Shown: positions 1 through 16,242 of the stretch, piece after piece
Layout of the letters: every line of letters begins with the position of its first letter
How positions within the stretch are numbered: position 1 is the stretch's first letter
From: Pyrus communis
Taxonomy: Eukaryota; Streptophyta; Magnoliopsida; Rosales; Rosaceae
Direction of reading: 5' to 3'
Assembly: GCF_963583255.1 (NCBI RefSeq)
Contig: NC_084813.1
Span: forward strand, 4,616,001-4,680,000
Length of the DNA stretch: 64,000 nucleotides
Program-made: the position numbers and the translations under genes
The notes under the pieces: generated by a model
What the model was told of the DNA's origin: nothing
What the model saw: the letters and a program-made list of their open reading frames with translations, nothing else
Database searches by the model: none

Positions 1-365
1 TGTTGCCATTTTTTATTGTTGTATGTTTATGTGGTAATTTTGACATTTCCTTTGGAGATACTCTGAGGACCCTAGAAATTCTTATATCACATCCGTCATT
101 GTATATTATACGATAAAAAATCATTGCAATTTTTTTCACTTAAAATTGAATATAAATAGTACATGACGAAAACTGATCGCATGATGTACGATGAACGGAT
201 ATGATTGGAGGATCCCCATAATCCTCACAAAGAGAATCATGAGAAAATCCTCTCTCCTTGGATAGGGTCAGTATCCAAATCTAATGACATCTGACATGGC
301 CCAATGACATGAAGACACATGTAATTTTAAAGACTCATTATTCTTGAAACCAAACACTCTTAAAA

Positions 366-540
366 AGAAGAAAATTTTCATTGTGACCGGAACACAAGTA
401 GTAAACTATGTGTTTTTATGGAAGTTGTGAGAAATTTTATTTTTTAAGTTATTAACTTTTTAACATACATATCTCACCATTTGTATAGTGACATGTGGTG
501 TATCACCCCGTGTACCGATTATACTAAACAATCTCTCTAA
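366..540. repeat. Dispersed repeat, GGAACAC family, copy 1
   Basis: The segment has ends of the type TTTCATTGTGACCGGAACAC, a central AT-rich part with TTAACATACATATCTCACCA, and a far end with GTGTACCGATTATA. A close relative lies at 32609-32782 with the same order of motifs, and the outer arms of the foldback element at 53184-53910 carry the same terminal motif. It is therefore a family of short non-autonomous DNA elements rather than unique sequence. Confidence 0.45.
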
Positions 541-762
541 TGGGATTTTTACTCATCACCATAACTATGGTGTATATTTACTATACACCTAATCATTTGT
601 CAAGTGTATTTTTTCTAACTCTAGTTACATTTCACAATAAATGTTACCTTTTCAATTTTGAAAAAAAAAAAATTTAACCAAAGTTGAATAAAATGACACA
701 TGACAAATGATTAGGCGTATAGTAAAGATACACCATTGTTTGTGGTAGTGAACAAAAATGCT
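541..762. repeat. MITE-like inverted repeat element
   Basis: About 60 bases at the left end, reading outward-in through a TGGTGTATATTTACTATAC stretch and an ATCATTTGTCA stretch, return as an imperfect reverse complement at the right end (TGACAAATGATTAGGCGTAT, then AGTAAAGATACACCA). The centre is AT-rich with a poly-A run and has no coding potential. This is the structure of a short non-autonomous DNA transposon. I did not identify a convincing target duplication. Confidence 0.6.
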
Positions 763-1868
763 CTCCACCCTTAAACCCATAACAAAACACCATTTTTCTC
801 TCTCAATTGTAGTTTTTTTAATCTTGCACGTAGTGTATGGCCAATAAACCGTTGTTTCATCAATTAAAGTTATATTTCAATCGATGTTCAAGAACGGTTG
901 GAGCTGTAAAATGAATTGAAATTGTTTGAGGCATCATTGAATTTGAGGAAGAGTAAAACTCCCTAGAGTGACTTCTACAAAATTCATATAGATTTTGAAA
1001 GATTTGAGAATGAATATATAACAAATGTTTATGAATTTTGATAGATTTTACAGAATCGTGACCGTCAAATAATCAAATAATGATAAATGTCTTAAACTGA
1101 CCAAATTTCAAAAACAAAAACAATTTCATTTGATTTTTGACAAATACAAAATTGGGCAGGAGATAAAATGATCACAAGTCTATGAAAGATTGGTGCTTTT
1201 TGCACAGATTTAAACAAAATTGGGCATGCGATAAATATTTCTTGTTTGAGTTAAATTAAACAAAACTTCAAAAATGATGCAACCCGGCAACGAAAATTGC
1301 AGAGATGAAATGATGCAATCCAACATCATATTTATCCACAAATGACGGAACCTAACAACCCATATCTAAAATTTATAGAGATGAAGAAACCCAACAACCC
1401 ATATGAGAAATGATGCAACCTAGTGTCATATTTATCCATGAATGATACAATCCAACAACGAAAATTGAAGAAAAAATTGTAGAGATAAAGCAAAAAAAGT
1501 GGCTGGCACGCAGTGAGAGAAAGACAGAGTCAGAAATTCAAAGAGGTCTATGGATTTGAAATCTTATCGTGTGTGAGATAAGATTTTATTTGGTCTTGGT
1601 TATATATACTAAGATTTTAGTTGGTATTGGTTATATGTACTTCTTACTTTTAAATTCCACAAAATCCACAACTTAATGAAATTCTACAAATTTTTTTATT
1701 TTTTAATACACATACATTTGGATGGACTTTAAAAATGACTGCTAAAATCTCAATTAACTACACCTAGATTTGCATAGATTCCAAAAATCTTTTAAAATCC
1801 CTTAGTTGACTACACTAAACTTTTAAAATCCTCTCAAATTTAAATTTGACTACACCCCTTACTATAGG

Positions 1869-2947
1869 TTCGAGCAAATTGCGAATGAAACTCAAGACAC
1901 GGATACAAAAGGTAAACAGGTTGGAGTTTTTGATGTTGGTGTCAAAAATGATCCTTTATCTAATGCGCAGATTGCAAAGTTAGAGAGGAAATTTGTTGGA
2001 ATTTATATATTATAATATTTAATTCAATATTTGAATGAAAAATGTTTTAACCGTTTGTATCAAATCGTATCTAATGTGTGTGTATTTATACATACATATA
2101 TATATATATATATATTACGAGACTGTAGAGACTTGATCAAGTAAGTACATTAATCAAATGATTTTATTAAGTAAGCATATATATTTTCTGTACGTGCATG
2201 CGTAGTTTATGGAAGAAGAGGTTGCAGTTGCACTGGAAGCCAATGGGGAAAAGAATGCACGTCTCGAGAAAGAAATTCGTGACATAAAGAGCAACCCCTG
2301 AAGGCTAGAAGCCAAGCTACACTCCCACAGGCCACAGCCAAAGCCTCAAACAGCTCAGCTTTCGGTATTATATCGAATCATCATCAACCTTCATCAATAA
2401 ATTAATTTGGGTCACAAATAAAATCAACTAACTTTTCATGCCCTTTTGATAGGGAATTATAAAGCAACGTCGATTGCATTCAGTGTATTTTTTTTTTTTT
2501 TAATTTTTAAGATGTATTACTTATTTATTTATATCCAGATTATGAAGAATTAAAGAAATTAAATGCCGATTTGGAGGATAAGTTCGTGGAGATGGCAAGT
2601 ACTATTGCTGATATCAAGTGTTCCTTATCTGGTCTAATGCTGAAGGTAATGTATATTTTTATGAATTAAAACTAGTTATAGTTTCTTCTTCGTGATCAAT
2701 CAATCATCTTCTAATTAAACACGTCGATCATCACATTTATATGTGTGTTTGTGTGTCTGTGTATATATAACAGATGCCTGCAGCGTCCAGTACCACGAGT
2801 AAGAGTAGTATGAGAGTGAGCGGCATATATGCAGAAGAAGATGAAGATGAAGATGATGATCAGATGGCGAGTTTGTTGGCGAATATTTCCGCGTTGCTTA
2901 TCGTTTTGGTATTTTTGATGTCTATACGTATCGGTTTCAGCCTATAG
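1869..2947 (+). pseudogene. Degraded multi-exon coiled-coil gene remnant with C-terminal hydrophobic segment
   Basis: Four short coding-like blocks lie in order on the plus strand. The first (from about 1869) reads FEQIANETQDTDTKGK and onward to AKLERKFV. The second (about 2211) reads EEEVAVALEANGEKNARLEK. The third (about 2541) reads YEELKKLNADLEDKFVEMAS. The fourth (2774-2947) begins MPAASSTTSKSSM, passes an acidic EEDEDEDDDQ run, and ends in a hydrophobic stretch ALLIVLVFLMSI before a stop. The middle blocks look like heptad coiled coil. Block two ends in a stop and no start is visible, so I treat it as a broken gene. The wording of the first block recalls the C-terminal part of plant En/Spm-type transposase-related proteins, but this is weak. 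The last block could be a tail-anchor exon. A (TA)n run at 2096-2114 separates the first two blocks. Confidence 0.35.
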
Positions 2948-3104
2948 CTCTACCCACTTGTATAATTTGCAATTGGCATGCACTGCAACATGCATGCAGC
3001 AAGAGTAGTAGAGTAGTTTATGAGGTATCTTTGATTTCGATGATATGGCACATTCGAGTCTCGATGTGCTCTACTCATCATGTACTTCGGAATAAAAGAC
3101 AGAG

Positions 3105-3330
3105 TAGGATCTTGTCCGGATCCACTTTGTGGGGATCCTAGAGATTAGTTTATCATATTCGTTTATCAGTCATCCTGCAATTAGAAATCATTTTGAATAT
3201 ATTTTTTTTAAACTAAAACACAAACAATGACTAACGAAAGCTAATCGCACGATGTACGATAAACGGCCAAAATGAATTGATCTCATGGATCCTCACAAAG
3301 AGGATCCGAGAGATCCTCATCCATAAAAGA
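3105..3330. repeat. GGATCC-type MITE copy
   Basis: The ends are rich in GGATCC and GGATCCTAGAGA/GGATCCGAGAGATCC wording in inverted arrangement. The core contains ATCGCACGATGTACGATAAA. The same core recurs near 160-200, 48105-48130 and 58530-58555, which defines a dispersed family. Confidence 0.5.
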
Positions 3331-3818
3331 CCAATGATGTTCCTTTTTTTAATGTTTTTTAAAAACAAATTAAGCACGCACAAACTAACGATTAAGTATT
3401 TAGAAAGATTGATAAATTATTGTCATGTAGTAATTCGTATTCGTATTGTATTATGAACACACCGAAAAAACTCCCAACAAAGTGGTGTGGAAGGAATGCA
3501 TGCGAAATTTAAATGGTACGCAAAATTATGCAAAAAATAAAAAACCATAAACAATTCAAGTTGTTTTCACAAAATTCCCTGCAGTGCAATGTTAAAAGAT
3601 CTTTCCATAAAAGTCTATATTCCTCCCTCTAATTTTTAGAATTTGCAAATTTTGCTTTCTCAGTAACTTCACTTCAGTTAATTTGTAACTAGATATACAC
3701 CAGATCAATCAAATTTTTGTACAAACAAAATCTAAACCGTCACAAACGCGCAATGCATCAAAAAGCATACCACATCTTCAGGCGTTTGATATCTCATATC
3801 AAAGTTTATCGATTCGTA

Positions 3819-6759
3819 TTAAACAGCCGTTTGAAAATCCCCAAAGTCGTCATCTGGTATATCTTGAGTGCTTTGATTCCCGGAAGAGCTTGTTTCTTTC
3901 GACTCATGTTCCGTTGATTCTGAGGCCTCGTGCTTAGAAGTTCCTTCAAGGTTGAGATTTGAAGGCAAGTTTGAGGAAGACTTGTCAACAGTAGCAGAAG
4001 GCGAAAGTGGTGCCAGGGGAGGAGGTGGTGGTTTGATACAAATCAAGGGTTCTTTTTTGCTAGCCTTTTTCTCTGGTGAGGAGTTGTTCTCAGAAACCTT
4101 GGACTTCACGATTTCGGCAGTTTTCTGTTGACACCGAAAAGAAATTCAATCAGCATGCTCCAGTAAGTAGCATAAGTCAAAATCACACATCTTGAAAGAA
4201 AATGCAATGCACACTAACATTCTTTAATTGTAGTACAATAGTCTCCCCCTCTTTTAAGCTGTAATCAACTGAGGAAGTTTGCTGAAATTTTTGTTCCATC
4301 TCTTCTGCAGTTTTCTTTTTGTCCAGATATCTTCAAAACAATTTAGAAAGGTACATGAGCTTGATAGACGGAAATTCATCCTCTGATACACATGCATTAA
4401 AAATCAAATCAAAAGCTTCTAAAAATGTTATAGTAGAAAATGAAGAACAAGCAAAATTGTCACTGTACATATAGGACATACTTCATGTGATCATGCAAGG
4501 CGGCTTGGAAATCATAAGCTTCTGTTCTTTCTCGAAATCCAAGGCCAATGAATGCATGCCGAAGTCGACCATCTGCATCAATTTCAATGTAATGAGGATC
4601 ATACAAGACATGAACAAATCAATGGAAATACAAATTTGTCTAAGAAGCCCGAAATTGCATTGCTGTCTGGCACAAAACTTTGGGGAAACAGGAATACAAG
4701 AGGTAAGAAAAATAAAATGAAACAAAAGAAGTGGCATAATACTTAGATACGAGTTGCAATTCTTGGTCAAATCCTGGTCTATGATTTTGTGGCAAAACAC
4801 CACATGATGATAGCACTAATTAACTTCAACGTTCTGGTCTACTCTTGTCCAAGCCACTACAGACAAATGGAAGGCTCGTAATTACTAGCCCTCTCCCACT
4901 GCAGGCCATCTATTTGGAAGTTTAAAAGCCATGCACACAGTAAAGGAAAGTTCCCATGCCTAGAATGGATATATATCAGAGGATGAATTTCCATGGTTTC
5001 TCTTGATCTAAGGCAATTTTTCACCCAATATCTTCTAGTTCTAGGTACGAGTTATAGGTCAAATGCACAACAGTAAAATGGGCAAGGGGGGACATCTACC
5101 TTGGGAGCCAATAACGGATGGAAATACAAGCTAAAACACTCTTTGAATTGTTCCAACAATAGGCTAATAGGCTTCACTAAATCATTAGAGATTGCAACAA
5201 TGAGAAAGTATATAAGCTCACCAATGTTCTCCTCTACACGTAGAACAAAATATCTGCAGAACAAATAACATTCAGTCACCCTCTAGATACTAATCAAAAT
5301 GCATAAATTAAAAATTCCATAAGATTATGCTCCTCGATAAACTTAATGCAAAGGAATCTTCTTGTAAGTAATGTAGGCGCATGATGTTTTAACATGAGAA
5401 GTCCAATAAAGATGCGCTCCAGTTAGTGAGAATTAGGATAAACCTGCTGCTATCAATTACAGGTTCCACTGGATGAGGTTCTCCATTTCTCAAAAATGCC
5501 CGAGCATATAGTTCACCTGCAACGATATATCACCTTACATTTTAAATAACAAAATGTCTCATGCTACAAAAGGAAGGCATACAACACAGTTTACATCTTA
5601 TATAACAACTAAAATATCCTCACTGGTGTTCTTATCTTCAAGTCTGATAATGCACTCTTCTCCTTTGCTGATTACTTTCAATATCCCTTCCCATACCCAT
5701 TTGTTTACATCCCATTCATCAGCCCTGAAATAAACTTCAGAGATGTAAAACTCATCTCCAACACATGCAATAAAGAGTTCTGCAAGTAATCAACGCCAAT
5801 AGATAGATTACTCTTCTTTTTGTTTGTTCGTTCTAACTTCTATGGTTAAGAAGCACCCAATATCCTGACTAATAAAACTCATCTCCATTTGTTTATCTAT
5901 TTATTTGTTGACTCCTTGGTTTTGTGTCAATCTAACTTAATCTCAGAAAACTTATCCCCAAAATAGATTACGAAAAACTCATACAATCTAGCCTAATTGT
6001 AAGCTTCATTTCCAGGTAACTAATCGATGTGTGGACCGAATTAAAATTACAAATAACTCGTATCAATCATGATAACAGATGGCATCGTATCAGATTAATC
6101 ATAAATAAACTGTCGGATGAATATCCTATTTTCTATTCCATGAGTTGAGCAAAACCTGTATGAAGCTGCACTTTTCCTCGGCGGTATCTGCAAAGTTACA
6201 TTACAAAATAGCTTAACACCCCAAATAACTTCAAGAACCGCCATACAAGAGTAACCAAACATTTCTCGCATTATCGAATCCTTAAGATTACTTGTAAACT
6301 GAAAACCAAGAGCCATGATTGTGTTTGATGGCAGATCGAAAACAAGCACTAAGTGGTACTAACTGAAAGGGGTTTTACTGTCAACACTTGAACTAGCAAA
6401 ACAAGATTAAACTAATCCTCCATTACCCTAATTTTGCACTCAATTTAACATAAATTAAACAAATTATAATTAACATTTTACTCCGGATTTAACCAACATT
6501 GGCAATTACACGCCTACAATATTCATTCATTCAACTAATACATGCATCAATGTTCATCAAGAAATCTAGTTGAATTATGCATCCCCAAGATACCCATTAA
6601 CAGAATTACTCAAAAAATATTCAGGAAAGCACAAGGATTCGGGCACATGATGTATATTACCAAGTATACGTAACATTCAGGCACTTGAAAAAGAACAAGC
6701 TCCAAAGCTTCAGCTTCCGTTTCTTCTTGCTCGTTCGGTACCACCGGTTCCCTCTCCAT
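3819..6759 (-). CDS. NECAP-like protein (adaptin ear-binding coat-associated)
   Basis: Eight exons can be joined with GT/AG junctions: 6661-6759, 6156-6187, 5624-5724, 5444-5516, 5222-5253, 4482-4572, 4219-4330 and 3819-4124. They give 846 nt and 281 residues. The N-terminal half is a PH-like NECAP fold: VPECYVYLIPPRKSAASYRA, then ADEWDVNKWVWEGILKVISK, then RLEDKNTSELYARAF, then RHAFIGLGFRERTEAYDFQA and DKKKTAEEMEQKF. The C-terminal third is proline- and serine-rich and ends in an acidic DDDFGDFQTAV, a phenylalanine motif of the kind bound by adaptor ears. In animals NECAPs bind AP-2 and act in clathrin-mediated endocytosis; plants have one or two homologues. The role in plasma-membrane vesicle formation is inferred from the family. 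The start is the first ATG of the conserved N-terminus (MEREPVVPNE), just downstream of a CT-rich leader read on this strand. The gene looks intact. Confidence 0.92.
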
Positions 6760-6889
6760 CTTCCAGATTTGGGATCAGGATTCAGAACCACTGAAATGAA
6801 ATTTGAATCTGAAGCTACTGGTTGCTGAGGGTTGGAACTTGATGGGAACTTGTTAAATTAATTTGGTAGGATTAAAGATTGATAATTTG

Positions 6890-6890
<1 letters not shown>

Positions 6891-6924
<34 letters not shown>
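6891..6924. repeat. (CT)n microsatellite upstream of NECAP gene
   Basis: An uninterrupted CT dinucleotide run of about 16 units lies roughly 130 bases upstream of the NECAP start codon. On the transcribed strand it is a GA tract, a common feature of plant promoters and 5' leaders. Length polymorphism is likely. Confidence 0.85.
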
Positions 6925-6928
<4 letters not shown>

Positions 6929-7261
6929 CGGTTTTCTCTCTCTGTAAAAGAGACGATCACAGAGCGAGCTCTTCTTCCACATTCAGTCATTTTCACGAGT
7001 GTCCTCGTCGGTAATATTAAGATACAACAGGGGCCGTTGGATGAGATTACGTTTTATAAGCGTACGGTTAGGATTGTCAATGTAAGGCTTTTTTTTTGGT
7101 CGAAGGCTTTTACTGCTTGCTGATTAGGCGAAAAATGGGGATTTTTCGACGGTTGTGATGAGAGTGGAAGGTTCAATGGGAGGACGAGAGTTAGTTTTTA
7201 CTTTTTATTTTTTTACAAACAGTGTTATCTACAGTTCTAGACTAAAGGGCGGGGGTGAACT

Positions 7262-7925
7262 TAGAGCATCTTCAATGGAAGTTTCTATTTAAAGATTTCA
7301 ACTATCACTTTTGAGTACTCATTTAAGGATTTAAAGGGAATTTTTGTGTCTCTAAAAAAATATTACCTCTAATGGTAGAGTCTTTATATTGGACTATGAT
7401 TCTCTTTCCTCCTCTTTCCATTCTTTCCTCTTACAATCTCTATTTAAAATGTTAACGTGACTTAACCGTGATCGTTCAAATAAAAAGGGAGGGAAAGGGA
7501 GGAAAAAAAAAGGAAGAGATATAATCTTTCTTAGTATCCCTAAATTTGAAGTTTTTATAGTTTTACATGATAATTTGATTAAATGTTAACTATTTTTTAA
7601 TCAACTAAAAACATTAAAATTAAAAGCATTAAAAGAAAAATCTTCAATCAAGATTGTGGATATGATTTTCCACTCAAAATGCACATTTTTTTTGTTTATT
7701 TTACCTATTTTTAATTAATTAAAAACATTAAAAGCTACAATCAAGATTGTGGACTTCGTTTTCCACTAAAAGTTGTCCCTATATGTGAGGACATACTATA
7801 TATCTGATGAGTTCCTATACATCAAAGACCCACTTTCGATTCATTGGAGATTCATTTTGTCGTTATATATATCATTTTATATGATGGTTGTCCTTATTTA
7901 GGGTCTTCACTAAAAATGCTCTTAG
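7262..7925. repeat. hAT-like non-autonomous element with nested MITE
   Basis: The left end reads TTAGAGCATCTTCAATGG and the right end CTAAAAATGCTCTTAG, an imperfect inverted pair (AGAGCAT with ATGCTCT) of the type common in plant hAT-like MITEs. The interior is AT-rich without coding potential, and a second repeat of another family sits inside at 7384-7545. Exact ends and target duplication were not resolved. Confidence 0.45.
7384..7545. repeat. GATTCT-type MITE, copy 1
   Basis: The element begins TATGATTCTCTTTCCTCC and ends AAGAGATATAATCTTTCT. Internally it carries TTAACGTGACTTAACCGT, GTTCAAATAA and a purine-rich arm (GGGAGGGAAAGGGAGG). The same pattern recurs at 8816-8995, and a shorter relative splits a KARI pseudo-exon at 21347-21521. 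Confidence 0.55.
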
Positions 7926-8815
7926 CCTCACAATGGGTTAGCAATAATTTGGTTTAAATTCGCATTGACGATAATCAAATTCTAAGAGCTCTCACTTATA
8001 AGTAAAAAAGAATATTACTTGACTGTATTACTAAATGATAGAAATATAAAAATTAACTAAGAGTATGATTTGGTAGAGAGAGGTTGCTTGAAGTTGGAGG
8101 GTCACCTCGTTTCCTCGGTACATGGGATTGCAATGTCCCCTTCACAAGCTTCATTTGCATTTACCAACATCTCTCGTGAAAAAAAAAAAAAAAAAAAGAT
8201 TTTCACATGTCATTTTAAACTTGTAGTAAACACACCTTTTTATTTTTAACTACCAACTTTCGTAAATGAGATTCTTAATTGATGTTCCTCATCACGTCTC
8301 TTAAAGTTAATGTTATTGGCAAAAATAGACATGATAACGTGAGATTCCAACCCTGCCATTATGTAAAGGCATGCCCATTCCAATGAAAAATGACAATTGT
8401 TCCTTACCTAAGAAACTTATAGCTTGCGATTCATCTTTGGAGGGTCTTTAGCTCACACCACACTGGTTCTTGACTGTAAGAATATCAAAGTAATTTTACA
8501 CATGTGAAATTTGTACCCCACATTATTCTTTTTTGTTTTACTAATTTTGTTGGATGCAAAATGCAAAATGTGGTATTTGCCTCTAAATTTAACAAAAAAC
8601 ACGCATAGAGAGCTAAGCAAAGGACCATATTGGACATTAGAATACAAATTTTTTGGGAGTTGATATTGGTATTCTAAAAAAAAATCATACTGCACTTTAG
8701 AATTACAAAAACATAAAGAAAAAATTGCTTAGAGTAAAAAAATTTGTATAGAGTAGTGTCAAAATGAAACATGAAACTAATACATTGACTATTGTTGTGG
8801 TTGACTGACCTTAAG

Positions 8816-8995
8816 AGAGTAGGATTCTCCCATTCTCACCTCATTTTCTCCCTTTTTCTCACATATTACTTTTTGTCCTTTTCTAACGATTAAGAAATTA
8901 ACACAAAAAGTTGACTTAACTTAACCGTAACAGTTCAAATAAGAAAGGAAGAAATGAAAGAAAATTAGAAGGAGATAGAATCATACTTCGAACTT
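8816..8995. repeat. GATTCT-type MITE, copy 2
   Basis: The segment runs from GTAGGATTCTCCCATTCTC to GAGATAGAATCATACT. It shares with copy 1 the internal block GACTTAACTTAACCGTAACA followed by GTTCAAATAAG and a purine-rich right arm. No open reading frame is present. Confidence 0.55.
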
Positions 8996-10370
8996 AAGGC
9001 CCATTTGGTTCACATAAAGGAATTGATGAATAAACAATCCCGTATCTTTAAATATTGTTTTTTTTTTCTTTCTTAAGTTTGATATTGTCGGGAAAAGGAC
9101 AAATCGTTTTCTTTTATTTTTCATTTTTAATTGACACAAGAAGAGAAAACAAACTTGTCTTCGTCCACAAGAAGGGAAAATGAAATCAAAGATGGACGGA
9201 CGGGTTTCGTTATTTGTGAAAACATATCAATTGGTAGAACCCTTGATAAAAGAAAGAGATGTTGTATATGAATCACTCACATATTCTTTAGAACATGATC
9301 TAGAAATCTGATTGGAAGTATATCATGCAACAAACTGTCTTGTTTTCTTTACTTTTGTTGGATAAGGAAGATGAATATAGAAGAAAAGAAGTGAAAGAAA
9401 CTTGTATAATTTCTTTATGCTTTCTGTTTTGTGCTTGTCGTTCACAAGGAAAATGAAGTTGGTATTCGGTGTATACAATGACTCAAATTCACCTTTTTAT
9501 ATAGGGCTTTCATCTAACACTACAATACATAGAAATTATAGCACACTTCTCAACGAAAGCAAACTAACATTATTCACAAAGCCTTCACATGAATCGTGTG
9601 AATTCCAATCATCATTTTTCAACGCTTCATATAGGCCATTCCACTAGTTTTACACGGGGCATTCATAGTACTTTTACAACATAAAAATGATGTTTATCAT
9701 TCTTAAATTCATTTTCTTGTCAATTGAACGCCTCCTAATATTTTTTATGTTCATATAGAAGTAAAACTTAAACTAATTATCTAATATACTAACGCTGTCG
9801 CTATATTAAAACTTAGCTTTTTAACCAAAAGGATCCCTCACATTGGTATAACTCTTCACTTTGGTCATTGAGATTTGAAATAAATAGAAGTAGTCCCTCG
9901 GTTTGACACCATCAATCATTTTGGTTACTTTAGGAAAAATTTCTATTAAACAAAGATGAAAATTACAAAAGTACCCTGAATTTTATAAACAATAGGTCAA
10001 AATAATTTTAAAAAAAAACCCTGAATTTTATCTTCATTTAATGAAAATATCAAAACAATTAATGGCCGGCAATTTCACAAAACATTTTCAATTTCATATT
10101 TTAGAGACTAAAACAAAAAATTATGCTAATTTTAAAAACTATTTCTACTAAAAAAAAAAAAAAAAACTTTATAACTTCCTGAAAAAAGTGCAACCAATAC
10201 TTTTATTTATTTATTCTGGTGATTGGATTTGATTGATAAACAGATACTGAGGGAGGATGAGCATGAGAAATGATTTTATATCGTATCCACTAGTACCAAT
10301 TCCCCCAAAAAAAGACAAAACCAGCGGGCTTATTTAAACATCCGGCGCACGTTAGCCACATCCCAACCGA
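8996..10370. other. Spacer upstream of KARI
   Basis: No gene is supported. Bases 9825-10115 hold one arm of a Mutator-like MITE family (TTTGGTCATTGAGATTTGAA, then AGAAGTAGTCCCTC) whose complete copy lies downstream of KARI at 14982-15347. The rest is AT-rich with poly-A and poly-T runs. Confidence 0.5.
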
Positions 10371-10371
10371 G

Positions 10372-10378
10372 TATAAAA
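10372..10378 (+). promoter_or_regulatory. Probable TATA box of KARI
   Basis: The sequence GTATAAAAAC lies 62-68 bases upstream of the KARI start codon, in a locally GC-rich stretch. That spacing leaves a short pyrimidine-rich 5' leader of about 30-40 bases, normal for a highly expressed plant housekeeping gene. Confidence 0.6.
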
Positions 10379-10439
10379 ACGTGCTTAATCACCGAACCCT
10401 CACTCTCCCTGCTCATTTTCCTCTGCATCCCAGTCATCA

Positions 10440-14729
<4,290 letters not shown>

Positions 14730-14981
14730 AACTCGACGAACCTACTGCCTGAGCTGGCCTATGAATTCCGTTTGGCTCCATACTTAAGGTGTGCTGTAGT
14801 TTGTCCTAGTTTATTCTGTTTTTACTGATCATGTGTACTTCATCACATTGCAAGTTGTGTTATGATTTTGCGGTAGTACCAAGTAGTTAAAATATTAATA
14901 ATGTTACTGCGGATGGTGGTTCCTTCGAAGGTCTGGTTATTGGTTTATGGATGTAGCTTCTCATTTTTTGCATTTCTAAAA

Positions 14982-15347
14982 GGCTTTTTAGTCAAAATAG
15001 TCTCTGAGATTTGCATAACTTCTTATTTTGGTTTTTGAGATTTGAAATTACTAGAAGTAGTCCCTGAGTTTGTTTACTATCAATTATTTGTCATTTCATG
15101 AAAAATCTCTATTAAATAATATGCTAGATTGACAAAAATACCTTAAATTTTTGTCAAATCATTTGGCCCATTGTTTATTAATTGAGGGTATTTTTGTTAT
15201 TTTAGTTCTTATTTAATATATTTTTTTATGAAATGACCAAAATGATTGATGATGGAGAAACTTAGAGACCATTTCTATTGATTTCAAATCTCAAGGATCA
15301 AAGTGCTGAGTTATGCAATTTTTAGGGACTATTATGGCTAAAAAGTC
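14982..15347. mobile_element. Mutator-like MITE with 9-bp target duplication
   Basis: The 366-bp element starts GGCTTTTTAGTCAAAATAGT and ends ACTATTATGGCTAAAAAGTC. The ends are imperfect inverted repeats of about 45 bases, continuing to GCATAACT. It is flanked on both sides by the same 9 bases, TTTCTAAAA (14973-14981 and 15348-15356), the duplication length of the Mutator superfamily. The inner part pairs further (TGAGATTTGAAAT with ATTTCAAATCTCA). It lies about 250 bases beyond the KARI stop codon. Confidence 0.8.
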
Positions 15348-15684
15348 TTTCTAAAATTGGTGCTTCTTTCGCGGATACAATATGAGACACAATAATATAG
15401 GGCGTATATGGCATTGGCACATTGCTACAGTGGGGTTCCGCATCAATAATAAAGAAAAAAAGTGGAAAATTTTGTTGAACATATCTTTATTTTATTGACA
15501 TGAGACATCATGTTGCGGTTTACTTGCCATGTAAGTTCTCCATCGTCACTTATCCCTTGAACAATGGTGGAAAGGCATTGGTCGATGTAGTCCACATACC
15601 TCTGTAACGACCACTTTTATAGGACTGACGTGAAATATTCTCCTCCTACATCAACGTAAACAGAAACAGGTAGATTAACAAGCC

Positions 15685-15957
15685 TTCATAGGCAGTTATA
15701 TTGGTTGTGTGATGGGCCTGGGTGTTGCATGTACCATCCAACACCGGTGTGGTGGATCTAATCTCATGGTTTTGATTGATGAACTCAAAAGCACGCACCG
15801 TCAAGGTAGCCACGGCCACAACCTAGGTCTTCACCCCTGGTATCACAATCAACCAGTTGTTGCTCGGACAAAGTTTAATTCACCATTTGTAACTTGAGTA
15901 ATTCCTTCTACGGCTCCGCAAAAGCCCAACAGCTGCCTGAATGGATGTTTGAAAACA
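15685..15957 (-). pseudogene. SAG12-like protease fragment (copy P0)
   Basis: The reverse strand matches the mature-domain part of the neighbouring proteases (the region of QELVDCDT, GCxGG and the ISTExNYPY segment) but is divergent and broken. No ORF spans it and the flanking catalytic domain is missing. It shares the wording ACAGGTAGATTAACAAGCC and GTGTTGCATGTACCATCCA with the better preserved fragments at 18343 and 22370, so these three are older relics of a protease lineage distinct from the intact genes. Confidence 0.75.
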
Positions 15958-16242
15958 ATTCTTTTGATTAGTGGGATGGCAATGCCAACTTGGATCATAT
16001 GTTCTTTCGGTCACTGGGTGCCAAGATGGAGAACAAATGTCGTCTTTTAGTGTTCTAATTTTTATCTTTCATAAATCTAAGAGTGTGATCATGAATTCTT
16101 GAAAACCAGATCACCAAGGGAGGGAGTATTAAGTTGAGATGAGAAATACCCAACAATTATCTTATAATAATTTTACACATACAGGTTGATACATATCATA
16201 CTACCTACAAGGCATACACCTAGTAGGCATTGATTTAATTAA

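Larger units (their letters stand above)
1..1860. other. Gene-poor repeat-rich left flank
   Basis: No supported gene. Besides the two elements listed separately, bases about 100-260 contain a GATCGCATGATGTACGATGA motif shared with a GGATCC-type MITE family found three more times in the window. Bases about 1265-1480 contain degenerate repeats of ATGATGCAACCCAACAAC type. Bases 1640-1860 are AT-rich with the AAAATCC and CTACAC wording typical of decayed plant MITEs. Confidence 0.5.
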
